Positions 19,145-29,407 are shown, counted from the stretch's first letter. The stretch: DNA of 45,256 nt from Methylococcaceae bacterium (GCA_947505055.1 CANNLO010000006.1:1-45256); one strand, 5' to 3'. Notes: generated from the letters alone by a model not told the origin. Numbers and translations are program-made.

Positions 19145-19972
19145 ATGAATAACAGCGTCTCACCGCACAACAGTCTGGTTTCCGTTAAAAATCTGTCGTT
19201 TTCTCGCGGCAACAAAAAAATATTTAACGACATTTCCCTGGAATTTGAGCGAGGTAAAATAACTGCGATCATGGGGCCGAGCGGCACAGGCAAAACAACG
19301 CTATTAAAACTGATAGGCGGACAATTATTACCCGAACAGGGTTTTATTAATGTCGATGGCAATGATGTACACCGCTTACGCCGCTCGGATTTGTTCGATT
19401 TGCGTAAACGCATGGGTATGTTGTTCCAAAGCGGCGCCTTATTAACCGACATGAATGTGTTTGATAATGTTGCCTTCCCCTTACGTGAACATACCAAACT
19501 TCCAGAGTCGATGATTCGCACTTTAGTGCTGATGAAATTACAGGCGGTAGGTTTAAGAGGCGCAAGAAACTTGATGCCTAACGAACTTTCCGGCGGCATG
19601 GCCCGACGTATTGCACTGGCCAGAGCAATTGCGCTGGATCCGATGATGATCATGTACGACGAACCTTTTACCGGCCAGGATCCAATCTCCAAAGGCGCCT
19701 TGGTTCACCTGATCAAATCATTGAATACAATCCTGGGCTTAACCAGTATCATTGTTTCGCATGACGTGCAGGAAACAGCAGCCATTGCCGATTATATTTA
19801 TGTCATTTCCGATGGTAAAGTGGTTGGTCAAGGCACTCCCAAAGAAATTGAACAATCCGATTCTGACTGGGTACAGCAATTTATGACCGGTGCTGCTGAT
19901 GGCCCTGCGCATTTTCATTATCCGGCAAGAGACTATGTTGATGACTTGCTGTCAACCGGAAAACGTTATTAA
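19145..19972 (+). CDS. mlaF: Phospholipid ABC transporter ATP-binding protein MlaF
   Basis: 275 residues. Walker A is GPSGTGKTT, signature LSGGMARRIALARA, Walker B MIMYDEPFTGQDP, and H-loop IIVSHDV. It drives the MlaFEDB complex, which moves phospholipid between the inner-membrane complex and periplasmic carriers to keep the outer membrane asymmetric. The C-terminal extension (HFHYPARDYVDDLL) is typical of MlaF and contacts a neighbouring subunit. First gene of the mla-murA-his block; mlaE follows after a 53-nt heptad-repeat spacer. Confidence 0.95.
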   Translation: MNNSVSPHNSLVSVKNLSFSRGNKKIFNDISLEFERGKITAIMGPSGTGKTTLLKLIGGQLLPEQGFINVDGNDVHRLRRSDLFDLRKRMGMLFQSGALLTDMNVFDNVAFPLREHTKLPESMIRTLVLMKLQAVGLRGARNLMPNELSGGMARRIALARAIALDPMMIMYDEPFTGQDPISKGALVHLIKSLNTILGLTSIIVSHDVQETAAIADYIYVISDGKVVGQGTPKEIEQSDSDWVQQFMTGAADGPAHFHYPARDYVDDLLSTGKRY

Positions 19973-19978
19973 AGTTCA

Positions 19979-20025
19979 AGGCTAACCCTTAACCTTACAT
20001 CCTGCACCTTAAACTTAAATTTAAA
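19979..20025 (+). repeat. Degenerate heptad repeat array upstream of mlaE
   Basis: Starting right after the mlaF stop, the spacer divides into 7-nt units in one phase, among them CCCTTAA (19986), CCTTACA (19993), CCTTAAA (20007) and CTTAAAT (20014). It ends directly at the mlaE ATG. No Shine-Dalgarno sequence is present. Confidence 0.65.
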
Positions 20026-20808
20026 ATGATTGAATTTCTTCAACACTTGGGTAAAGAAACACATACCAGCTTTACCAAACTGGGTCGCGGCACATATTTT
20101 CTGTTACAGACTCTTAGCGGCATAGTCAGTGTAGTGACTCGTCCAAGACTGCTGCTTAAACAACTGTATTCTGTCGGCGTGTTATCTTTCCTGATTATCA
20201 CAATTTCAGGCCTGTTTGTCGGCATGGTTTTAGGTCTGCAAGGATATTATATTTTGTCTGATTTTGGCGCTGATGAAACATTGGGCGTTATGGTCGCCGC
20301 TTCTTTAGTCAGAGAACTAGGCCCTGTGGTTTCAGCACTTTTATTTGCGGGCCGCGCAGGCTCTGCCTTGACGGCAGAAATTGGTCTCATGAAGGCAACC
20401 GAACAACTTTCCGGCATGGAAATGATGGCCGTTGATCCGATCAAACGTATTATCAGTCCGCGTTTTTTGGCCGGCATTATTTCCATGCCCTTATTGGCCG
20501 CATTGTTTAGCGCGATAGGCATTATCGGTGGACAAATTATTGGCTCTGGCCTGTTAGGCGTTGATGAAGGCGCCTACTGGTCGCAAATGCAAGCCAAAAT
20601 CGATTTTCAGGATGACATTATCAATGGCATTATCAAAAGCCTTGTGTTTGGCTTTGTCGCTTCCTGGATTGCACTTTTTGAAGGCTATGACGCAATCCCG
20701 ACCTCTGAAGGTGTCAGTCGAGCCACTACAAGAACTGTCGTTAACTCGGCTTTTAGTATTTTAGGTCTGGATTTTATTCTGACCGCACTTATGTTTGGAG
20801 ATAATTAA
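20026..20808 (+). CDS. mlaE: Phospholipid ABC transporter permease MlaE
   Basis: 260 residues with an N-terminal amphipathic region and about five transmembrane helices. The MlaE/Ttg2B signature is visible: RELGPVVSALLFAGRAGSALTAE split over residues 104-126, and the EQLSGMEMMAVDP loop at about 128-140 that contacts the ATPase. It forms the membrane core of the MlaFEDB lipid transporter. Separated from mlaF by a heptad-repeat spacer; mlaD starts one base after its stop. Confidence 0.96.
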   Translation: MIEFLQHLGKETHTSFTKLGRGTYFLLQTLSGIVSVVTRPRLLLKQLYSVGVLSFLIITISGLFVGMVLGLQGYYILSDFGADETLGVMVAASLVRELGPVVSALLFAGRAGSALTAEIGLMKATEQLSGMEMMAVDPIKRIISPRFLAGIISMPLLAALFSAIGIIGGQIIGSGLLGVDEGAYWSQMQAKIDFQDDIINGIIKSLVFGFVASWIALFEGYDAIPTSEGVSRATTRTVVNSAFSILGLDFILTALMFGDN

Positions 20809-20809
20809 C

Positions 20810-21277
20810 ATGCAACACACCAACACTCAGGACACGCTCGTCGGACTTTTTGTGGCTTCTGGCATCGTCGGGTTATTTTTTCTTGCCATGCAAGTCAGTA
20901 ACTTAAGTTCTTTTACTGAAAATAAAAGTTATACCATTACAGCACGCTTTGAAAACTCCGGCGGCTTAAAAGTTAAATCTTTGGTATCAGCGGCTGGCGT
21001 TAAAATTGGCAAAGTCAGCGCGATAAGCTTCGACCCTAAAACCTATGAATCAGTCGTGCAGCTGAATATTGAATCAAAATACAGCACATTACCTGACGAC
21101 ACCACCGCCAGCGTTTTTACAGCAGGTCTTTTAGGTGAGCAGTATGTGAATCTGGAACCAGGTGGTTCAAGTGATTATTTAAAAAATGGCGGTAAGATAG
21201 AAATCACCCAGTCTGCAATTATTCTAGAAAAAGCCCTGGGCCAATTCCTGTTTAAATCTGCGGAAGAAAAAAAGTGA
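20810..21277 (+). CDS. mlaD: MCE-domain lipid-binding protein MlaD
   Basis: 155 residues. N-terminal membrane anchor (GLFVASGIVGLFFLAMQV), then a single MCE domain at about 40-120 (TARFENSGGLKVKSLVSAAG; GLLGEQYVNLEPGG). Six copies form a periplasmic ring with a central lipid channel on MlaFE. I place the start at the ATG at 20810, one base after the mlaE stop; an in-frame ATG at 20795 would add five residues inside mlaE. It overlaps the next gene by 4 nt. Confidence 0.95.
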   Translation: MQHTNTQDTLVGLFVASGIVGLFFLAMQVSNLSSFTENKSYTITARFENSGGLKVKSLVSAAGVKIGKVSAISFDPKTYESVVQLNIESKYSTLPDDTTASVFTAGLLGEQYVNLEPGGSSDYLKNGGKIEITQSAIILEKALGQFLFKSAEEKK

Positions 21278-21621
21278 GCAAACTGAATATCATTAAAGAA
21301 AGCGCCCGGCACTTTGTTATTGAAGGGGGGCTAACCTTTGCTACCATTGACAATCAGACGCTTAAATCATTTTCTTTTTTAAAAGCCCCGTCACAAATCA
21401 CCCTTGACCTAAGCCGTGTAACTTCTACTGACAGTGCTGGACTTGCACTTATGATTGAATGGCTGAAATACTCACGAGAAAATAGAACGCAAATAGCTTT
21501 CAAAAATATACCGGCACAATTGCTCAACCTTGCCAAGCTAAGCGGTTTTGATCAATCCAGCCATTTTAATGAAGGCTCAATCGAACAGGCCCAAGACGAA
21601 AACATAGACACAAATGCCTGA
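21274..21621 (+). CDS. mlaB: STAS-domain protein MlaB
   Basis: 115 residues, GTG start overlapping the mlaD stop. A STAS domain spans about 15-100, with the conserved Ser-containing loop at VTSTDSAGLALMIEWL (51-66) as in MlaB, which binds the ATPase MlaF and supports its assembly and activity. It follows mlaD directly, whereas in Escherichia coli mlaC lies between them. No periplasmic MlaC-like protein is encoded anywhere in the window. Confidence 0.88.
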   Translation: MSKLNIIKESARHFVIEGGLTFATIDNQTLKSFSFLKAPSQITLDLSRVTSTDSAGLALMIEWLKYSRENRTQIAFKNIPAQLLNLAKLSGFDQSSHFNEGSIEQAQDENIDTNA

Positions 21622-21629
21622 TTTTCTCA

Positions 21630-22940
<1,311 letters not shown>

Positions 22941-22949
22941 GGTTTAACT

Positions 22950-23579
22950 ATGCTGACTATCGCCGTATCTAAAGGCCGTATTTATGAAGATGCCCTGCCG
23001 TTATTGGCAGAAGCAGGCATTACGCCCATTGATGATCCGAATACCTGCCGCAAACTGATTTTACGAACCACCCGGGATGATGTGCAACTGGTAATTATCA
23101 GAGCTACCGATGTACCTACTTTTGTTGAATACGGTGCCGCCGACTTGGGCATCGCCGGAAAAGACATCTTGTTGGAACACGGCGCCGAAAGTCTTTATGA
23201 ACCCTTAGACTTAAAGATTGCCTGCTGCCGTTTAATGACCGCTGCACACAAAGATGCTCCTGAAATTTCCGGACGCGTTCGGGTTGCAACCAAATACGTT
23301 AAGATCACTCAACGTTATTTTGCAAGCCTGGGCATCCAGGCTGAAATCATCAAGTTATATGGCTCGATGGAACTGGCGCCATTGGTCGGTCTTTCCGATT
23401 GCATCGTTGACTTGGTTGATACCGGCAATACTTTAAAAGCCAATGACCTGGAGCCTCGCGACCTGATTATGAATATCAGCTCCAGATTGGTAGTCAACAA
23501 AGCAGCCATGAAAATGAAGCACCAAGCGATACAATCTTTACTGGATCAATTTGAAAAGACGTTGGCGAATAGAGCGTAG
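22950..23579 (+). CDS. hisG: ATP phosphoribosyltransferase, short form
   Basis: 209 residues. HisG catalyses the first step of histidine synthesis, ATP + PRPP to phosphoribosyl-ATP. Seen: N-terminal [30 protein letters not shown], and the PRPP loop [16 protein letters not shown]. The length and lack of a C-terminal regulatory domain make it the short form, which works with HisZ; hisZ is not in this window. AAGG precedes the ATG. A hairpin-bearing dispersed repeat separates it from hisD. Confidence 0.97.
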   Translation: MLTIAVSKGRIYEDALPLLAEAGITPIDDPNTCRKLILRTTRDDVQLVIIRATDVPTFVEYGAADLGIAGKDILLEHGAESLYEPLDLKIACCRLMTAAHKDAPEISGRVRVATKYVKITQRYFASLGIQAEIIKLYGSMELAPLVGLSDCIVDLVDTGNTLKANDLEPRDLIMNISSRLVVNKAAMKMKHQAIQSLLDQFEKTLANRA

Positions 23580-23617
23580 TCATTCATTTAATGTCCACGA
23601 AAAACACAAAACAAATT

Positions 23618-23646
23618 TGTTGGGTTAGCGGTAGCGTAACCCAACA
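23618..23646. repeat. Dispersed hairpin repeat TGTTGGGTTA...TAACCCAACA
   Basis: A perfect 10-bp inverted repeat (23618-23627 and 23637-23646) around a GCGGTAGCG loop in the hisG-hisD spacer. The TGGGTTA/TAACCCA core recurs at 44855-44877 and, in variant form, at 29408-29436. This looks like a short dispersed palindromic element that may also affect transcript ends. Confidence 0.7.
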
Positions 23647-23717
23647 TTTGCCGCGTTGATGTAATCGGTTACAGTTCTGGCCCAGCCTACATCGTTTAAC
23701 AATTTTGGTTACTGCTC

Positions 23718-25028
23718 ATGTCCAATATAAATATAACCCGACTCGACGCCTCATCAGCTGATTTTGATCATCAATTAAAAGACTTGCTGGCCTTTGATGA
23801 AACCGACGATCTGGAAATTCATCAGCGGGTTTTGGCTATTATTGCCGATGTCCGTAACAACGGAGATCAAGCGGTTATTGACTACACCAACCGCTTTGAT
23901 CAGCGCTCTGTTTCACAAGCATCTGAACTGGAATTAGCCCCAGCAATTCTAAAAGCCGCCTGGGAAGGTTTACCTAAAGAGCAAGCTGAGGCTTTGGAAA
24001 CGGGTGCAGACCGTATTCGAGCTTATGCTGAACATCAAAAGATAGAATCTTGGCAATATACCGAAGCCGACGGCACGGTTCTTGGACAAAAAATAACACC
24101 ATTAGATCGTGTAGGACTCTATGTGCCGGGCGGTAAAGCCGCTTATCCTTCCTCGGTCTTGATGAATGCGATACCTGCAAAAGTGGCGGGGGTTGGAGAG
24201 CTGATCATGGTCGTACCTACGCCTCATGGCGAAAGCAATCAGCTGGTTTTAGCGGCTGCCTATCTTGCGGGCGTAGACCGCGTTTTTACCATCGGTGGTG
24301 CCCAAGCCGTTGCCGCATTAGCTTACGGCACTGAGACCATACCTGCAGTAGCAAAAATTGTCGGGCCCGGCAATATTTATGTCGCTACCGCAAAAAAAAT
24401 GGTATTCGGTCAAGTGGGCATCGACATGATCGCCGGCCCCTCCGAGATTTTAATTATCTGCGATGGTAAAACCAATCCGGACTGGATTGCCATGGACTTG
24501 TTTTCTCAGGCTGAGCATGATGAAAATGCCCAGTCAATTTTAATCAGTGATGACACCGCTTATTTGGACGCTGTTGAAAAAAGCATTAACGCCTTATTAC
24601 CGGGAATGGAGCGCGCCGAAATCATCAGAACGTCGTTGACTAATCGCGGCGCACTCATCAAAGCCAAGGACTTAAATCAGGCGGCGGATATTGCAAATAT
24701 CATAGCACCTGAGCATCTGGAACTTTCCGTTGAAGATCCGGAATCTTTGTGTAAAAACATTCGCCACGCCGGTGCCATTTTCATGGGTCGCTACACCGCC
24801 GAAGCGTTGGGTGATTACTGTGCAGGTCCCAATCATGTATTACCCACTTCCAGCACCGCACGCTTTTCTTCACCGTTGGGTGTTTATGATTTTCAAAAAC
24901 GCTCCAGTTTAATCAACTGTTCAGAGGCAGGTGCAGATACATTAGGTAAAACAGCATCGATTCTTGCAAGAGGTGAAAGCCTGACCGCTCATGCCCGCTC
25001 GGCAGAATACCGGGTGAATCCAGAGTAA
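23718..25028 (+). CDS. hisD: Histidinol dehydrogenase
   Basis: 436 residues. Zn-dependent NAD enzyme that oxidises L-histidinol to histidine in two steps. Seen: [59 protein letters not shown], the catalytic/zinc segment [10 protein letters not shown], and C-terminal [16 protein letters not shown] with [10 protein letters not shown]. Full length. No strong ribosome site before its ATG. Part of hisG-hisD-hisC; the rest of the pathway lies elsewhere. Confidence 0.98.
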   Translation: MSNINITRLDASSADFDHQLKDLLAFDETDDLEIHQRVLAIIADVRNNGDQAVIDYTNRFDQRSVSQASELELAPAILKAAWEGLPKEQAEALETGADRIRAYAEHQKIESWQYTEADGTVLGQKITPLDRVGLYVPGGKAAYPSSVLMNAIPAKVAGVGELIMVVPTPHGESNQLVLAAAYLAGVDRVFTIGGAQAVAALAYGTETIPAVAKIVGPGNIYVATAKKMVFGQVGIDMIAGPSEILIICDGKTNPDWIAMDLFSQAEHDENAQSILISDDTAYLDAVEKSINALLPGMERAEIIRTSLTNRGALIKAKDLNQAADIANIIAPEHLELSVEDPESLCKNIRHAGAIFMGRYTAEALGDYCAGPNHVLPTSSTARFSSPLGVYDFQKRSSLINCSEAGADTLGKTASILARGESLTAHARSAEYRVNPE

Positions 25029-25048
25029 ATACAGACGGTTTAAGAAAA

Positions 25049-25320
25049 AAGCTTCGACTGCGCAGATTTATTCTTGTGACTTCTACAGCAAACCGCGAAG
25101 CTTAAAGCTTAAATCTCGAACCTTGAGGCTAATAACTTCAACTTCGCAGTTCTGACCTTTACCCTTGAACCAAAGAAATTAACGATTGTTGTTTCTATCT
25201 TGATCCACCAAGATAAGACCTTAACTCTTGAAGCTTTTATCTCGACCTTTTGACTTTAAAACTTAACCTTTACAGCTAATTCCCTGAACTTTGAACCTTT
25301 TATCTTAAAGCTTGCCCCTT
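25049..25320 (+). repeat. Long degenerate heptad repeat array filling the hisD-hisC spacer
   Basis: From 25049 to the hisC ATG the spacer can be cut into about 38 successive 7-nt units with no phase break; examples are AAGCTTA (25098 and 25105), AACCTTG (25119), GACCTTA (25217), AAGCTTT (25231), GACTTTA (25252) and AACCTTT (25294). By hand count over 39 rows, position 5 is T in 33, position 4 is a pyrimidine in 34 and position 2 is A in 27. Consensus is about AACCTTR. Units are rarely identical. There is no coding frame, and no Shine-Dalgarno sequence before hisC. Confidence 0.75.
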
Positions 25321-26400
25321 ATGCCAATCTCCTCCCTGTTTCGTAAAGAAGTTCTCGCCATGTCTGCCTATAAAGTTGCAGATGCCACTGGTTTGATCAA
25401 GCTTGATGCCATGGAGAATCCCTATAATTGGCCGGCAGATATAAAAACAAGCTGGTTGGAAACCTTAAGAGACTGCCCATTAAACCGCTACCCAGACCCT
25501 GAAGCAAAGCTACTAACCGAGATTATTAAACATTTATATCAAATTCCCGATCAATTTGATGTTCTGCTGGGAAATGGTTCTGATGAAATCATCCAAATAC
25601 TACTGATGGCCTTACCTTCGGATGCCTGCGTACTGGCTCCAGTGCCAGGCTTCGTGATGTATAAACAACTAAGTGACTGCCTCGGACTTAGCTACCACGG
25701 CATTCCATTACTGGCAGAAAACTTTGAGCTTAATTTGCCGGCTATGCTGGCGGCAATTCAACAATATCAGCCTTCAGTCATTTTCTTGGCCTATCCCAAC
25801 AATCCTACAGGAAATTTATTTAGTGCAGCGTCAATTAAAAAGATCATTAAAACCGCTAAAGGCCTGGTCGTAATTGATGAAGCGTATTCTCCTTTTGCCG
25901 ATGCCAGTTTTATCAGCAGCCTGGGTCAATATGACAATCTATTAGTTATGCGTACTGTATCAAAATTGGGACTGGCCGGCTTACGCCTCGGCTATATTGC
26001 TGGTTCAACAGAGATAATTGAACAGCTTCATAAAATTCGTCTGCCTTATAATATCAACTGTCTTACCCAGCTCAGCGCAAACTTTGCCTTATCCAACAAG
26101 GCGTTATTTGACCAGCAAACACAAGCAATTTGCGCTGAACGAGCTATCGTCTATAAGCAACTTAAATCACTGAACGGTATTGCCGCCTATCCTAGTAAGG
26201 CTAATTTTATTTTGTTTAAAACACCTGAAAATACAGCCAGTAAAATATTTGAATCAATAAAACGGCAAGGCGTTTTAATTAAAAACTTAAACGCTCAAGG
26301 CGGATTATTACGTGATTGTTTACGGGTGACCATAGGAAAACCTGAAGAAAACGCCACCTTCCTCAATGCTTTAATGAATAGCCTCGGCGAAATAGGCTAG
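25321..26400 (+). CDS. hisC: Histidinol-phosphate aminotransferase
   Basis: 359 residues from the ATG at 25321 (a TTG at 25312 would add three). PLP-dependent aminotransferase of fold type I converting imidazole-acetol phosphate to histidinol phosphate. Seen: GLIKLDAMENPYNWP at the N-terminus, LLGNGSDEIIQILL, YPNNPTGNLFS, VVIDEAYSPF, the PLP lysine in TVSKLGLAGLRLGY, and LRVTIGKPEEN. Its leader is entirely heptad repeats. Many genomes hold a second, broader aminotransferase, but the his context supports this role. Confidence 0.96.
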   Translation: MPISSLFRKEVLAMSAYKVADATGLIKLDAMENPYNWPADIKTSWLETLRDCPLNRYPDPEAKLLTEIIKHLYQIPDQFDVLLGNGSDEIIQILLMALPSDACVLAPVPGFVMYKQLSDCLGLSYHGIPLLAENFELNLPAMLAAIQQYQPSVIFLAYPNNPTGNLFSAASIKKIIKTAKGLVVIDEAYSPFADASFISSLGQYDNLLVMRTVSKLGLAGLRLGYIAGSTEIIEQLHKIRLPYNINCLTQLSANFALSNKALFDQQTQAICAERAIVYKQLKSLNGIAAYPSKANFILFKTPENTASKIFESIKRQGVLIKNLNAQGGLLRDCLRVTIGKPEENATFLNALMNSLGEIG

Positions 26401-26666
26401 AAATACAGACATCTGACTTACCCTCAAGATCTAAAACAATACAAATACCGTCATTTATTTAATAGTTTTACTGCCCGCCTATAAAGCAGCAATATCATTT
26501 AACATCAATGACTTATAAGAAGATAATAACCTCGTTCCTTTTTTAAAACTTAACAAATACCAAAACCAGTATGATAAGCGCTTCAAATCTTATAAGTTCT
26601 AATGGTATATTGGCGACATAATAATAATACGCCCTAAATAGGCGTAGACTTAATCAGGAGAGTTCA

Positions 26667-27266
26667 ATGAATAATAAAGGCGTAGATCAGACCAAACGCC
26701 AGTTTTTAACCTCGGCTTTGACTGTGGTTGGCACAGTCGGTTCAGGCTATTTAGCTGTCCCTTTTCTTGCTCAAATGCAACCCAGCGCAAAGACCATGGC
26801 GGCCGGCGCTCCTGTTGAAGTTGATATCAGCAAAATGGAAGAAGGTCAATTAATCAGAGTCGCATGGCGTGGAAAGCCAGTCTGGATACTCAATAGAACC
26901 CCTGAGGTGCTTGAAACCTTAAAAACATTGGACAATGAGCTTAGAGATCCCCTCTCCGAAGAATCCTTACAACCGATTTCCAGCAAAAACCAGGCGCGCT
27001 CCATCAAACCTGAGATTCTCGTTGCTGTCGGCTTATGCACCCATTTAGGTTGCTCTCCTACTTTTCGCCCCGAAATTGCACCCAACGATCTTGGCGACAA
27101 ATGGAAAGGTGGATTTTTCTGTCCCTGTCATGGCTCCTGGTTTGATCTGGCTGGTCGCGTTTATCGCGGCGTTCCAGCACCAACCAATCTTGAAATCCCC
27201 CCTTACCGCTATATAACTGATACACAGCTGATTATTGGTGAACCTGCAGAGGAAGTAAGCGCATGA
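26667..27266 (+). CDS. petA: Ubiquinol-cytochrome c reductase, Rieske iron-sulfur subunit
   Basis: 199 residues. An N-terminal membrane anchor in Tat-like form (TKRQFLTSALTVVGTVGSGY; Lys-Arg instead of Arg-Arg) precedes a periplasmic Rieske domain. The [2Fe-2S] ligands are Cys124 and His126 (CTHLGC) and Cys152/His155 (CPCHGSWFD). It carries electrons from quinol at the Qo site to cytochrome c1. AGGAGA lies before the ATG. It overlaps the cytochrome b gene by 4 nt. A small CGCC/GGCG hairpin (26630-26644) lies in the leader. Confidence 0.97.
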   Translation: MNNKGVDQTKRQFLTSALTVVGTVGSGYLAVPFLAQMQPSAKTMAAGAPVEVDISKMEEGQLIRVAWRGKPVWILNRTPEVLETLKTLDNELRDPLSEESLQPISSKNQARSIKPEILVAVGLCTHLGCSPTFRPEIAPNDLGDKWKGGFFCPCHGSWFDLAGRVYRGVPAPTNLEIPPYRYITDTQLIIGEPAEEVSA

Positions 27267-28669
27267 AACGTGACCGTATAACTGAATGTAACGACTGGTT
27301 TTTGCAACGTTTTCCGCTGACCAAACTTTGGAATGAACACATGGCGCATTATTACGCGCCTAAAAACTTCAACTTTTGGTATTACTTTGGCTCACTGGCT
27401 TTACTGGTGCTGGTCAACCAAATTCTGACCGGTATTTTTTTAACGATGAACTACAAGCCAGACGCCAAACTGGCTTTTGATTCCGTAGAATACATCATGC
27501 GTGATGTTAATTGGGGCTGGCTGATTCGCTATATGCATTCGACCGGATCCTCGGCATTTTTTATTGTTGTTTATCTACATATGTTCCGGGGCTTGATGTA
27601 TGGTTCTTACAAGCATCCCAGAGAACTTGTCTGGATATTTGGCATGCTGTTATTTGTAGCCTTAATGGCAGAAGCATTCATGGGCTATCTGTTACCCTGG
27701 GGACAAATGTCTTACTGGGGTGCCCAGGTTATCATTTCGCTTTTCAGCGCCATTCCGGTAATCGGGGATGATTTGTCACTCTGGCTCAGAGGCGACTATG
27801 TGGTTTCCGATGCAACATTGAACAGATTCTTCGCTTTTCATGTTATTGCGGTTCCTTTGGCCTTGGTATTGCTGGTATTCCTGCATATTGTCGCTTTACA
27901 TGAAGTCGGCTCAAACAACCCGGACGGCATAGAAATCAAAGCCTCAAAAGATCCGTGGGGACATCCTGTCGACGGCATCCCATTTCATCCTTATTACACC
28001 GTAAAAGATCTGGTTGGCGTCGGCGTTTTTATGTTGTTTTTCGCTACGGTAATTTTTTACATGCCGGAAATGGGCGGCTATTTTCTTGAGCACGCAAATT
28101 TTATTCCTGCCGACCCCATGAAAACACCTGAGCACATTGCTCCCGTCTGGTATTTCACACCTTTCTATGCGATTTTAAGAGCGATTCCTGATAAATTCGC
28201 CGGCGTGATCGGTATGGGCGGCGCCATTGTCGTGCTTTTCCTGTTACCTTGGCTGGATCGTAGTCCGGTTAAATCAATTCGCTATCGTGGCGGTATCTAC
28301 AAAAAAGCCCTATTTCTGTTTGTGATCAGTTTTCTGGTGTTGGGTTATTTAGGTACACAACCGGCAACCCCGACGGCGACTATTGTAGCCCGCGTATTTA
28401 CCGCCATTTACTTTGGCTTCTTTTTGTTAATGCCAATCTATACCCGCTGGGAAAAAACCAAGCCGGTACCTAAGCGCCTAACCACAACACATAGTCTTGA
28501 GGAACAATTGCCCGGTTTAATTGAGGAAATAATTCATTTAAAACATGGATCTACTGAAATTGGCCACGCTGCATTTAAAGGCTCTTTTTTTGCCATAAGA
28601 CCGAATCCGACAGGCATAAGAAACGTTATAAGTCGGCTAGCAAAAAATGTAAAAGGGAGTCTGAATTAA
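27263..28669 (+). CDS. petB: Ubiquinol-cytochrome c reductase, cytochrome b
   Basis: 468 residues with about eight or more membrane helices. Haem ligands are seen as paired His in helix B (RYMHSTGSSAFFIVVYLHMFRG, split at 93-114) and helix D (FHVIAVP...FLHIVALHEVG). The Qo loop reads APVWYFTPFYAILRAIP, i.e. PVWY rather than PEWY, as seen in some proteobacteria. It forms the membrane core of complex bc1, oxidising ubiquinol and reducing quinone on the other side. A C-terminal soluble tail of about 60 residues (HSLEEQLPGLIEEIIHLK and on) is longer than in short forms. Start overlaps the petA stop (ATGA). Confidence 0.97.
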   Translation: MKRDRITECNDWFLQRFPLTKLWNEHMAHYYAPKNFNFWYYFGSLALLVLVNQILTGIFLTMNYKPDAKLAFDSVEYIMRDVNWGWLIRYMHSTGSSAFFIVVYLHMFRGLMYGSYKHPRELVWIFGMLLFVALMAEAFMGYLLPWGQMSYWGAQVIISLFSAIPVIGDDLSLWLRGDYVVSDATLNRFFAFHVIAVPLALVLLVFLHIVALHEVGSNNPDGIEIKASKDPWGHPVDGIPFHPYYTVKDLVGVGVFMLFFATVIFYMPEMGGYFLEHANFIPADPMKTPEHIAPVWYFTPFYAILRAIPDKFAGVIGMGGAIVVLFLLPWLDRSPVKSIRYRGGIYKKALFLFVISFLVLGYLGTQPATPTATIVARVFTAIYFGFFLLMPIYTRWEKTKPVPKRLTTTHSLEEQLPGLIEEIIHLKHGSTEIGHAAFKGSFFAIRPNPTGIRNVISRLAKNVKGSLN

Positions 28670-28670
28670 T

Positions 28671-29393
28671 ATGAAAAATTTAACAGCATTACTTTTATTA
28701 TTATCAGTTTCATTTGGAGTTGTCGCCTCGGAAGGTATCGAGCTACAAAAAGCAAGCAATCATCTTGACGATAACGCTTCATTACAACGTGGTGCAAAAC
28801 ACTTTGTCACTTATTGTCTAGGCTGCCATTCGATAAAACACATTCGTTATTTGCGTATTGCCCTTGATATCGAGGTCGACCCTAAAAAAGTACTTAAAGA
28901 CATTGCACCAGAAGGCGCCAATATCTACGATCAAATGCATAGTGCCATGAATGCGCACGACGCTGAAAAGTGGTTTGGAACGCAACCGCCAGACTTGTCG
29001 TTAATCGCCAGATCACGCGGCGCAGATTGGCTATACAGCTATTTGAAAAGTTACTATATCGATCCAAAAAGCCCTAGAGGTGTAAATAACCTAATTTTCA
29101 AGGATACGGCCATGCCTAATCCGCTCTGGCAATTACAAGGTGATCAATATGCTGAAATCAAGAAACATATTTGGGGTGATGAATATACCAACCTGATAAT
29201 TAAAGAACCGGGTACCTTGTCTGGAGGAGAGTTCGAAATTTTCGTTAATGATTTGGTTAATTTCCTGGTCTATGTTGGAGAACCCGTCCAACTTGAAAGA
29301 CAACGCATCGGAAAATATGTCCTGTTTTTTATTTTAATGTTCATTGTTTTAGCTTATCTGCTAAAAAAAGAGTACTGGAAGAATATACATTAA
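28671..29393 (+). CDS. petC: Ubiquinol-cytochrome c reductase, cytochrome c1
   Basis: 240 residues. Signal peptide (LTALLLLLSVSFGVVAS), haem-c motif CLGCH at 49-53, the axial-Met region DTAMPNPLWQL, and a C-terminal membrane anchor (YVLFFILMFIVLAYLL). It receives electrons from the Rieske centre and passes them to soluble cytochromes such as the c4 encoded 1.3 kb downstream. One base separates it from the cytochrome b stop. Last gene of petABC; a hairpin repeat follows at 29408. Confidence 0.97.
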   Translation: MKNLTALLLLLSVSFGVVASEGIELQKASNHLDDNASLQRGAKHFVTYCLGCHSIKHIRYLRIALDIEVDPKKVLKDIAPEGANIYDQMHSAMNAHDAEKWFGTQPPDLSLIARSRGADWLYSYLKSYYIDPKSPRGVNNLIFKDTAMPNPLWQLQGDQYAEIKKHIWGDEYTNLIIKEPGTLSGGEFEIFVNDLVNFLVYVGEPVQLERQRIGKYVLFFILMFIVLAYLLKKEYWKNIH

Positions 29394-29407
29394 TTTCAAA
29401 TTATTTA

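Noticed and set aside
25029..25320. A small peptide or attenuator leader (His-rich) before hisC
   Set aside because: No run of His codons and no terminator/antiterminator pair; the spacer is explained by the heptad array.
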